NCBI GenBank assembly: GCA_964573715.1
Contig: CAZNKR010000022.1
Location: 1-33,895, forward strand
Reading direction: 5' to 3'
Length of the DNA: 33,895 nucleotides
From: SVEL01 sp964573715
GTDB taxonomy: Bacteria; Bacillota; Clostridia; Lachnospirales; Lachnospiraceae
This document shows, one piece after another, positions 8,796 to 15,326 of this stretch. Positions within the stretch are counted from its first letter, which is position 1. Each line of letters starts with the position of its first letter. The position numbers and the translations under genes were made by a program. The notes under the pieces were generated by a model. It made no database searches, was not told the DNA's origin, and saw only the letters and a program-made list of their open reading frames with translations.

Positions 8796-8823
8796 TTGAC
8801 TTATTTTTGGCAAATGATATAAT
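8796..8823 (+). promoter_or_regulatory. Promoter of the NlpC/P60 gene, extended -10
   Basis: TTGACT (8796-8801) and TATAAT (8818-8823) are 16 nt apart, and TG at 8815-8816 makes an extended -10. Transcription would start near 8830, leaving a leader of about 140 nt. Confidence 0.8.
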
Positions 8824-8829
8824 ACAACT

Positions 8830-8970
8830 CATGTAATTAAAAGTTAATAATTTTGTAACAATTAGTATTACTTGTGTAATCATTGTTATATTGTAGAGAA
8901 TTTTATCTACAGACTACTCATATTCGGGATTATTAACTTAACAAATTTCTTATTTTGATTAGGAGGTATC
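8830..8970 (+). promoter_or_regulatory. Untranslated leader of the NlpC/P60 gene
   Basis: This AT-rich leader of about 140 nt holds two small hairpins: ATTAC/GTAAT near 8866-8879 and TGTAGA (8892-8897) with TCTACA (8906-8911). A perfect AGGAGG site precedes the ATG. I do not recognise a known riboswitch class in it. Confidence 0.35.
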
Positions 8971-10251
8971 ATGAAGAAAGGTTGTTCGGTTTTAGGAGCT
9001 TGTGCATTAGTTGCTTGTTCGTTAGCAGTAAATGCAGTTTTGCCAAAGGAAGCAGTTTCACAGGACAAAAATGCTAAGGAAGTTAGCATTTCATCAATAG
9101 AAGATACAACAGAGGTTTCAGGTACAACATCTGTTTTATCAGCAGGAGTAACATATTATTTAGATAAGTTGTCTGATAGTACAGATGAATATGACACAGT
9201 AACTGGAAAACTCAGCTTTTCAAATGCTGGAGTTACTAGTGTTTTGGAAAATTATGGTTCATATTTAAATGATACTTCAGCTGCATCAGTAGAAGATTTA
9301 GATATTGCTACACAGTTTGTTCCTGAAGGTTCTATCATTAATGGATACGAAAATTTAGGTATTTCAAATGTATCTGATTATTTAAATATCCGTAAAGGTG
9401 CAGGAACAGATTATAAGGTTATTGGTAAGATGCCAGGTAATTGTGCATGCGAAATCCTAGAAGAGTCTAATGGATGGTATAAGATTAAGTCTGGTGACGT
9501 TGAAGGATATGTATGTGCAGACTATATATTAACAGGATATGATGCAAACATAAAAGCAATGGAGAATATGACTACAGAGCTTTATGTAAATTGTGATGTT
9601 TTAAATGTTCGTCAAGAGCCTTCAACAGCTTGTGATGTTTCTACATCAGTTGCCAAAGGAGAATATTTAGAAATTCTTGAGACATTAGATGGATGGTATA
9701 AGGTAGATATCAATAATTTACAAGGATATGTATGTGCGGATTATGTTGATGAAGTAAATACACTTCCAACAGCTGTTGAGATTGTTGAGGTTGTTGCTAA
9801 TTCAACTTATCAGTCAAATAGCGATGGTGGTTCATCAAGCTATTCGGCTCCAAATCTTACATACACAAATCTTGATTCAACTGTATCTCAAACAGCAGTT
9901 GACCTTATAAATTATGCAATGCAGTTTTTAGGTAATCCATACGTTTCTGGTGGTAATTCTCTTACAAATGGAACAGATTGCTCTGGATTTGTAATGCTTA
10001 TTTTCCAGCATTATGGTTATTCATTACCTAGAAGTTCATCAAGCTATTTAAGCACAGGATATACACTTATTCCTGTAAGCGAAGCTAAACCAGGAGATAT
10101 ATTTTTATATAATTATAGTGGAACAATTGGACATGTTGGTATATATATTGGAAATGGACAGTTACTTCATGCTTCGACACCTTCACAAGGTATAAAGATT
10201 GGAAGCGCGTTCTATACACAGCCATATTGTGCACTTAGAGTTTTACCATAA
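8971..10251 (+). CDS. Secreted SH3-domain NlpC/P60 cell-wall hydrolase
   Basis: A 426-aa exported peptidoglycan hydrolase. The N-terminus (MKKGCSVLGACALVACSLAV) is a signal peptide with a basic start and hydrophobic core. Two bacterial SH3 domains follow, at about residues 130-190 and 205-260; both show LNIRKG or LNVRQE, a GWYKI/GWYKV turn and EGYVCADYI/QGYVCADYV. A Ser-rich linker leads to a C-terminal NlpC/P60 domain (about 305-426) with Cys337 in TDCSGF, His388 in GHVGIYIG and His400 as the third residue. Such enzymes usually cut the D-Glu-meso-DAP or similar stem-peptide bond; the exact bond is not determined here. It has its own promoter and terminator. Confidence 0.93.
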   Translation: MKKGCSVLGACALVACSLAVNAVLPKEAVSQDKNAKEVSISSIEDTTEVSGTTSVLSAGVTYYLDKLSDSTDEYDTVTGKLSFSNAGVTSVLENYGSYLNDTSAASVEDLDIATQFVPEGSIINGYENLGISNVSDYLNIRKGAGTDYKVIGKMPGNCACEILEESNGWYKIKSGDVEGYVCADYILTGYDANIKAMENMTTELYVNCDVLNVRQEPSTACDVSTSVAKGEYLEILETLDGWYKVDINNLQGYVCADYVDEVNTLPTAVEIVEVVANSTYQSNSDGGSSSYSAPNLTYTNLDSTVSQTAVDLINYAMQFLGNPYVSGGNSLTNGTDCSGFVMLIFQHYGYSLPRSSSSYLSTGYTLIPVSEAKPGDIFLYNYSGTIGHVGIYIGNGQLLHASTPSQGIKIGSAFYTQPYCALRVLP

Positions 10252-10260
10252 GGAAAATTA

Positions 10261-10290
10261 AGGCAGGTGCAAACACCTGCCTCATTTTAT
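10261..10290 (+). terminator. Terminator after the NlpC/P60 gene
   Basis: AGGCAGGTG (10261-10269) pairs perfectly with CACCTGCCT (10274-10282) around CAAA, followed by CATTTTATATT. It starts 10 nt after the stop codon. Confidence 0.85.
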
Positions 10291-10315
10291 ATTATTTTAG
10301 TGGAGAGGCTGTATT

Positions 10316-10453
10316 TTGAGAAAATTATTAATATTTATTGCCGTTGTAGCTATTGTGGTTTACGGAGCTTTACAAATAACAAATAAGTTAGAGTCAAAAA
10401 GAATAATGAAGTTTCAGGCAAGACAATCAATAAAGTCACAAAAATATGTCTAG
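10316..10453 (+). CDS. Small single-pass membrane protein (45 aa), unknown function
   Basis: This short open frame starts with TTG at 10316, 7 nt after a good GGAGAGG site (10302-10308). Its translation begins MRKLLIFIAVVAIVVYGALQ and ends in a Lys/Arg/Gln-rich tail. Residues 3-20 form a clear hydrophobic membrane segment after a basic N-terminus, and the tail is strongly positive. No promoter of its own is evident, so it may depend on read-through of the terminator just upstream. I recognise no family. Support comes from the ribosome site and the coherent membrane-protein composition, not from homology. Confidence 0.6.
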   Translation: MRKLLIFIAVVAIVVYGALQITNKLESKRIMKFQARQSIKSQKYV

Positions 10454-10575
10454 TTAATGGTGATTAATTAAGTGTTACATAATAAAGTTGTGTATAAAAA
10501 AATGTATACATATTGAAAGCTTGTAATGAAGAGTTAACTTGTACATAGAATACAAATACTTGAAAGTGATTTTGT

Positions 10576-10604
10576 TTGACTAACAATAATTTATGTGATA
10601 TACT
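10576..10604 (+). promoter_or_regulatory. Promoter of rpsO, extended -10
   Basis: TTGACT (10576-10581) and TATACT (10599-10604) have a 17-nt spacer, with TG at 10596-10597 giving an extended -10. This is a near-consensus promoter, as expected for a ribosomal protein gene. The leader would begin near 10611. Confidence 0.85.
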
Positions 10605-10611
10605 TTGTAAG

Positions 10612-10690
10612 CAGTTATGTTTAGCCATTGCTCGGTAACAGGACACTCCGACCATTACTGATGTAAGAGGCGATATTATTATTTAGGAGG
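10612..10690 (+). promoter_or_regulatory. Candidate S15-binding rpsO mRNA leader
   Basis: CAGTTATG (10612-10619) pairs with CATTACTG (10653-10660) with one U-U mismatch. Inside it TCGG (10632-10635) pairs with CCGA (10648-10651), stacked almost directly on the outer helix. CTCC (10646-10649), overlapping the inner helix, is also complementary to GGAG of the ribosome site (10686-10689). S15 is known to repress its own translation through varied leader structures in several phyla, so autoregulation is likely but is an inference here. Confidence 0.55.
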
Positions 10691-10697
10691 ATCAAAA

Positions 10698-10964
10698 ATG
10701 ATCGCAAAAGAAACAAAAGCAGAACTTATTAAAACTTATGGAAGAACACCTGAAGATACAGGATCTCCAGAAGTACAGATCGCTATTTTAACTACAAGAA
10801 TTAATGAGTTAACAGAGCATTTAAAGATAAACCAGAAGGATCATCATTCAAGAAGAGGACTTTTAAAGATGGTTGGTCAAAGAAGAGGTTTACTTGACTA
10901 CTTAAAGAAGAAAGATATTGAAGTATACCGTTCATTAATCGAGAAGTTAGGCATTAGAAAATAG
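10698..10964 (+). CDS. rpsO: 30S ribosomal protein S15
   Basis: S15 binds the central domain of 16S rRNA early in 30S assembly and contributes to a bridge with the 50S subunit. The 88-aa sequence is typical: GRTPEDTGSPEVQIAILTTR near the N-terminus, then LKINQKDHHSRRGLLKMVGQ and RRGLLDYLKKKD. It has its own promoter, a structured leader, an AGGAGG site and a terminator, and precedes pnp as in many bacteria. Confidence 0.98.
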   Translation: MIAKETKAELIKTYGRTPEDTGSPEVQIAILTTRINELTEHLKINQKDHHSRRGLLKMVGQRRGLLDYLKKKDIEVYRSLIEKLGIRK

Positions 10965-10974
10965 TTTCAAAATC

Positions 10975-11010
10975 AATAGACAGGGCCTTCGGTCTTGTCT
11001 ATTATTATTT
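10975..11010 (+). terminator. Terminator between rpsO and pnp
   Basis: AATAGACAGGGCC pairs with GGTCTTGTCTATT (two G-U pairs) and is closed by a C(TTCG)G tetraloop; ATTATTT follows. No promoter is evident between it and pnp, so part of the transcription must presumably pass through it. Confidence 0.85.
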
Positions 11011-11014
11011 AAAA

Positions 11015-11159
11015 GGCCATTGGAGTTATAGCCGAGACCACTGAAAATTGTATGATAAGTATAGGATATGCAGATAGTACACCTATTACGCGTGTATATA
11101 AATATTGAGAAATCATATTATTTTCAGTGTTTTCGGGGCTCCTAAAAAAATATCTGGCC
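11015..11159 (+). promoter_or_regulatory. Long base-paired pnp leader
   Basis: Five nested, collinear helices fold the leader into one long hairpin: GGCCA (11015-11019) with TGGCC (11155-11159), GGAG (11022-11025) with CTCC (11139-11142), CCGA (11032-11035) with TCGG (11133-11136), CACTGAAAAT (11039-11048) with ATTTTCAGTG (11120-11129), and TATGAT (11051-11056) with ATCATA (11112-11117). The last two are separated by only two positions, one of them G-U. The apical part can branch further (GTACAC/GTGTAT). In E. coli a long pnp leader stem is cut by RNase III and used for PNPase autoregulation; a similar role here is inferred. Confidence 0.7.
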
Positions 11160-11181
11160 AAAAGCCAAAAAGGAGAAAATT

Positions 11182-13266
11182 ATGTTTAAAAGTTTTACAA
11201 TGGAATTAGCCGGCAGAACATTAAGAGTTGATGTTGGCAGAGTAGCAGCACAGGCAAATGGTGCAGCATTTATGTATTATGGAGATACTGTTGTTTTATC
11301 AACAGCTACAGCATCAGAGAAACCTAGAGATGGTATTGATTTCTTCCCACTTAGTGTTGAGTATGAAGAAAAATTGTACTCAGTTGGTAAAATACCAGGT
11401 GGATTTAATAAAAGAGAAGGAAAGGCATCAGAAAATGCTATTCTTACATCAAGAGTAATTGATAGACCAATGAGACCACTTTTTCCTAAGGATTACAGAA
11501 ATGATGTTACATTAAACAACATGGTTATGAGTGTTGATCCTCAGTGTAGCCCAGAGCTTACTGCAATGCTTGGTTCAGCTATTGCTGTTGCAATATCAGA
11601 TATTCCATTTGATGGTCCTTGTGCAACTACACAAGTTGGATTAATCGATGGTGAATTTGTAATTAACCCAAATGCATCACAGAATAAAGTATCAGATCTT
11701 AAGCTTACTGTTGCTTCAACAAGAGATAAAGTTATCATGATCGAAGCAGGTGCAAATGAAATTCCTGATGATAAAATGATTGAAGCTATTTATAAGGCTC
11801 ATGAAGTAAATCAGCAGGTTATAGCATTTATTGATACAATAGTTGCTGAATGTGGTAAGGAAAAACACGAATATACAAGCTGTGCAATTCCAGAAGAATT
11901 GTTCACTGCTATAAAAGAAATCGTTCCTCCAGCAGAGATGGAAGTTGTTATGTTTGCTGAACAAAAGCAGGTTAGAGAGGATAGAGTTCGTGCTCTTAAA
12001 GATAAGTTAGCTGAAAGCTTTGCCGATAAGGAAGAATGGTTAGCACTTATTGATGAAGCTGTTTATCAGTACGAAAAGAAGACTGTACGTAAGATGATTC
12101 TTAAGGATCATAAGAGACCAGATGGTCGTGAACTTACACAGATTCGTACACTTGCTGCTGAAGTTGATATTATTCCTAGAGTTCATGGTTCTGCTATGTT
12201 TACAAGAGGACAAACTCAGATTTGCAATATTTGTACATTAGCGCCTCTTTCAGAGGCTCAAAAGCTTGATGGACTTGACGAAAATGAAACATCAAAAAGA
12301 TATATGCATCATTATAATTTCCCATCATATTCAGTTGGAGAAACAAAGGTTTCAAGAGGACCTGGACGTCGTGAAATTGGACATGGTGCTTTAGCTGAAA
12401 AAGCTTTATTACCAGTTCTTCCTTCACCAGAAGAATTCCCATATGCTATTAGAACTGTTTCTGAAACATTTGAATCTAATGGTTCAACATCAATGGCTTC
12501 TACATGTTCATCATGTATGTCACTTATGGCTGCTGGTGTTCCAATTAAGAAAATGGTTGCTGGTATTTCATGTGGTCTTGTAACTGGAGATACAGATGAT
12601 GATTATGTATTATTAACAGATATTCAGGGACTTGAAGATTTCTTTGGAGATATGGATTTCAAGGTTACAGGTACAGATGCCGGTATTACTGCTATTCAGA
12701 TGGATATTAAGATTCATGGTCTTACAAGATCAATAGTTGAAGGCGCTATTATAAGATGTCATGAAGCTAGAATGTTTATTATGGATACATGTATGAGTAA
12801 GGCAATTGCTGCTCCAAGAGCAACAGTTGGCGAGTTCGCTCCTAAGATTGTTCAAATTCAAATCGATCCTGCAAAGATAGGTGATGTAGTTGGACAGCGT
12901 GGAAAAGTTATTAATGCTATTATTGAACAGACAGGCGTTAAGATTGATATTACTGATGAAGGTGCAGTTTCTGTTTGTGGTGTAGATAAAGAAGCTATGG
13001 ATAAGGCTGTAAATATAATCAAGACTATTGTAACTGATTATGTTGAAGGACAGATTTTCGAAGGAAAGGTTATTAGTATCAAAGAATTTGGTGCTTTCCT
13101 CGAATTTGCACCAGGCAAAGAAGGTATGGTTCATATTTCTAAGATTTCAAATGAAAGAGTTAACAAAGTTGAGGATGTATTAGCAATCGGAGATGTTGTT
13201 AAGGTTGTTTGTCTTGGAAAAGATAAGATGGGCAGAATAAGCTTTAGTATTAAAGATGTAAAATAA
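11182..13266 (+). CDS. pnp: Polyribonucleotide nucleotidyltransferase (PNPase)
   Basis: PNPase degrades RNA 3' to 5' by phosphorolysis, releasing nucleoside diphosphates. The 694-aa protein has two RNase PH domains (about 12-143 and 325-460), a KH domain (about 553-612, QRGKVINAIIEQTGVKIDI) and an S1 domain (about 620-690, GKVISIKEFGAFLEFAPGKE). The second RNase PH domain has SNGSTSMASTCSS and TDAGITAIQMDIK, which holds conserved active-site Asp residues. The start has AGGAG (11171-11175). Its stop overlaps the next ATG by one base. Confidence 0.98.
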   Translation: MFKSFTMELAGRTLRVDVGRVAAQANGAAFMYYGDTVVLSTATASEKPRDGIDFFPLSVEYEEKLYSVGKIPGGFNKREGKASENAILTSRVIDRPMRPLFPKDYRNDVTLNNMVMSVDPQCSPELTAMLGSAIAVAISDIPFDGPCATTQVGLIDGEFVINPNASQNKVSDLKLTVASTRDKVIMIEAGANEIPDDKMIEAIYKAHEVNQQVIAFIDTIVAECGKEKHEYTSCAIPEELFTAIKEIVPPAEMEVVMFAEQKQVREDRVRALKDKLAESFADKEEWLALIDEAVYQYEKKTVRKMILKDHKRPDGRELTQIRTLAAEVDIIPRVHGSAMFTRGQTQICNICTLAPLSEAQKLDGLDENETSKRYMHHYNFPSYSVGETKVSRGPGRREIGHGALAEKALLPVLPSPEEFPYAIRTVSETFESNGSTSMASTCSSCMSLMAAGVPIKKMVAGISCGLVTGDTDDDYVLLTDIQGLEDFFGDMDFKVTGTDAGITAIQMDIKIHGLTRSIVEGAIIRCHEARMFIMDTCMSKAIAAPRATVGEFAPKIVQIQIDPAKIGDVVGQRGKVINAIIEQTGVKIDITDEGAVSVCGVDKEAMDKAVNIIKTIVTDYVEGQIFEGKVISIKEFGAFLEFAPGKEGMVHISKISNERVNKVEDVLAIGDVVKVVCLGKDKMGRISFSIKDVK

Positions 13267-14504
13267 TGATAGAACAATTCACTTTAAATAATGATATTAG
13301 AGTAATCTTTGAACGTAATAATAATTTCAACTCAGTCGCTTTTGGCGTCTGGGTTGGAGTTGGTTCAAGAGATGAATCAAAAGAAAATAATGGCATGTCT
13401 CATATGATTGAGCACATGCTTTTTAAAGGTACAAAGACAAAAACTTCTGAAGATATTGCAATTTCCACGGCTATATTAGGTGGAAACCTTAATGCTTATA
13501 CAAGCAAAGAGTGTACATCTTATTATTGCAAGACACTTCCAGAGGATATCTATACAGCTATAGATATTATTGGAGATATGATATCTAATCCACTTCTAAA
13601 TGAAGAAGATTTTGAAAAAGAAAAATTAGTAGTTTGTGAAGAGATTGATATGTATAATGATTCTTGTGAAGATTATGTTCATGAGGTTTTACAAAAAAGA
13701 GTGTGGAAGAAGGATCCATTAGGATTTTTAATCTCTGGGAAAAAGAAAGTTGTAAAAGGTTTCACCATTTCTATGCTAAAGGATTTTATGAATCAGTACT
13801 ATGTTGGAAAAAATATAGTTATTTCAGTAGCTGGATGTTTTGATATGGGACTTGTTAAAGAGGCTATAATTAGAAGCTTTTCTACAATAAAAAAATCCTC
13901 CATTATATGCAAAAATGGATTACCTTTAAGGAAAAAACCGGAATATACACAGGTTGATTTTCAAACAAAGAGAGATATTGAACAATTACATTTAAATATG
14001 GCATTTGAAATTCCTTCATTTAAGGATAAGCTTAGATATGAATTTACCATCATCAATTCAATTTTGGGTGGAGACGTAAATTCTAGATTGTTTCAGCTTG
14101 TTAGAGAAAAAAACGGATTAACATATAATATTTGTTCTTATGGAAGTGCTTTTTCTGATACAGGACTTATGCACATATATGCTGCATTAAATACTTCTCA
14201 AAGAGAAAAGGTTATTTATCTCATAAATTCGGTACTTACAGATTTATCAACAAATGGAGTAGGAGACGTTGAACTAGAAAATGCCAAGAAGCAGTGTATA
14301 GCAGAGCTTACATTATCTAGGGATAATACGGTTTCTTTAATGAATAGTAACGCTAAAATGTTAACCTTTTCAGAAAAATTAATATCAATTAAAGATACAG
14401 TAAAACGTTTACAAAACGTTAGTAAAGATAGTGTTAATGAATGTATTTATTCATATTTAGATTTAAATAAAATAAGTATTGCCCAGGCAGGTAGAATAAA
14501 ATAA
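13266..14504 (+). CDS. M16-family zinc peptidase (YmxG-like)
   Basis: At 412 aa this is a single-chain M16 (pitrilysin/processing-peptidase type) enzyme. The inverted zinc motif HxxEH is seen at residues 46-50 (HMIEH), and a third zinc ligand is probably Glu126 in VCEEIDMY. A C-terminal half (from about 210) has the second M16 fold with GGDVNSRLFQLVREKNGLTY, including the Arg/Tyr substrate-binding pattern. It starts one base inside the pnp stop codon, so translation is coupled. An M16 gene next to pnp is common in Firmicutes (ymxG); its substrate is not known. Confidence 0.93.
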   Translation: MIEQFTLNNDIRVIFERNNNFNSVAFGVWVGVGSRDESKENNGMSHMIEHMLFKGTKTKTSEDIAISTAILGGNLNAYTSKECTSYYCKTLPEDIYTAIDIIGDMISNPLLNEEDFEKEKLVVCEEIDMYNDSCEDYVHEVLQKRVWKKDPLGFLISGKKKVVKGFTISMLKDFMNQYYVGKNIVISVAGCFDMGLVKEAIIRSFSTIKKSSIICKNGLPLRKKPEYTQVDFQTKRDIEQLHLNMAFEIPSFKDKLRYEFTIINSILGGDVNSRLFQLVREKNGLTYNICSYGSAFSDTGLMHIYAALNTSQREKVIYLINSVLTDLSTNGVGDVELENAKKQCIAELTLSRDNTVSLMNSNAKMLTFSEKLISIKDTVKRLQNVSKDSVNECIYSYLDLNKISIAQAGRIK

Positions 14505-14527
14505 GAACTCTTAGAGTTCTTATTTTG
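14501..14527 (+). terminator. Terminator after the M16 peptidase gene
   Basis: ATAAGAACTC (14501-14510) pairs perfectly with GAGTTCTTAT (14514-14523) around TTA, followed by TTTTG. The stem includes the stop codon of the M16 gene (14502-14504). Confidence 0.82.
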
Positions 14528-14540
14528 TATAAATGTATAC
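14527..14540. promoter_or_regulatory. Possible operator upstream of the ABC cassette
   Basis: GTATA (14527-14531) and TATAC (14536-14540) form an inverted repeat ending 5 nt before the -35 box of the ABC promoter. A regulator could bind there, but the motif is short and AT-rich. No regulator gene is adjacent. Confidence 0.25.
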
Positions 14541-14545
14541 AGATA

Positions 14546-14574
14546 TTTACAATAAAAATTATTTAAGATATACT
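14546..14574 (+). promoter_or_regulatory. Promoter of the ABC transporter-hisA cassette
   Basis: TTTACA (14546-14551) and TATACT (14569-14574) are separated by 17 nt. It follows the M16 terminator, so the cassette is an independent transcription unit. Confidence 0.75.
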
Positions 14575-14612
14575 TTTAGTGGAAGAAGTTTATACACAGA
14601 TAGGAGTTTGAT

Positions 14613-15314
14613 ATGAGTTTTGTAGAATTAAAAGATGTTGTAAAGGAATATAAAACGGGAGAAGTTGTAATTAAAGCTACAGATGGTATTAACCTTGAAA
14701 TTGAAAAAGGGGAATTTGTTGTTATTGTAGGCCCTTCAGGAGCTGGTAAAACAACTGTACTTAATTTATTAGGTGGTATGGATACGATTACATCAGGAAG
14801 TATTGTTGTAGATGGTGTTGATATTTCAACATTTTCATCTAGACAGCTTACTACATATAGAAGATATGATATTGGTTTTGTATTTCAATTTTATAATTTA
14901 GTTCCAAATTTAACTGCACTTGAAAATGTTGAATTAGCAAATCAGATAAGCAAGAATCCGCTAGATTCAAGAGAAGTATTATGTGATGTAGGTCTTAGTG
15001 ATCGTGTAAATAATTTTCCTGCGCAGCTATCAGGGGGTGAACAGCAAAGAGTTTCAATTGCAAGAGCATTAGCAAAGAATCCAAAGTTGTTACTTTGCGA
15101 TGAACCAACAGGTGCACTAGATTATAATACTGGAAAAGCAGTACTTAAGCTTTTACAGGATACATGTAAAGAAAAAAAGATAACAGTTATAGTTATAACT
15201 CATAATCAGGCCATTGCTCCTATGGCTGATAGAATTATTAAAATCAAAAATGGTAAAGTATCATCTATGAAAATAAATGAAAATCCTCAATCAGTAGACA
15301 TGATAGAGTGGTAA
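14613..15314 (+). CDS. ABC transporter ATPase, MacB/LolD type
   Basis: This 233-aa ATPase belongs to the subfamily that pairs with FtsX-type permeases. It has Walker A GPSGAGKTT (residues 40-48), Q-loop VFQFYNLVPNLTALENV, signature LSGGEQQR (139-146), Walker B LLLCDEPTGALD (159-170) and the H-switch ITHN. The permease gene follows 12 nt later, so the two form one transporter. Members drive mechanical work on envelope substrates, lipoprotein or peptide export, or antimicrobial peptide resistance; the substrate here is not evident. No sensor kinase/regulator pair is adjacent, unlike BceAB systems. Confidence 0.94.
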   Translation: MSFVELKDVVKEYKTGEVVIKATDGINLEIEKGEFVVIVGPSGAGKTTVLNLLGGMDTITSGSIVVDGVDISTFSSRQLTTYRRYDIGFVFQFYNLVPNLTALENVELANQISKNPLDSREVLCDVGLSDRVNNFPAQLSGGEQQRVSIARALAKNPKLLLCDEPTGALDYNTGKAVLKLLQDTCKEKKITVIVITHNQAIAPMADRIIKIKNGKVSSMKINENPQSVDMIEW

Positions 15315-15326
15315 TAAGGAGCGAAA

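Noticed and set aside
8830..8970. c-di-AMP (ydaO) riboswitch before the NlpC/P60 gene
   Set aside because: The region is shorter than that class and I could not find its conserved core; the hairpins present are small.
10492..10509. GTATA...TATAC inverted repeat like the one before the ABC cassette
   Set aside because: It is short, AT-rich and about 70 nt upstream of the rpsO -35 box, so chance is the simpler explanation.
11541..13134. Several minus-strand open frames inside pnp
   Set aside because: They are opposite strongly conserved PNPase domains and lack ribosome sites and recognisable products.
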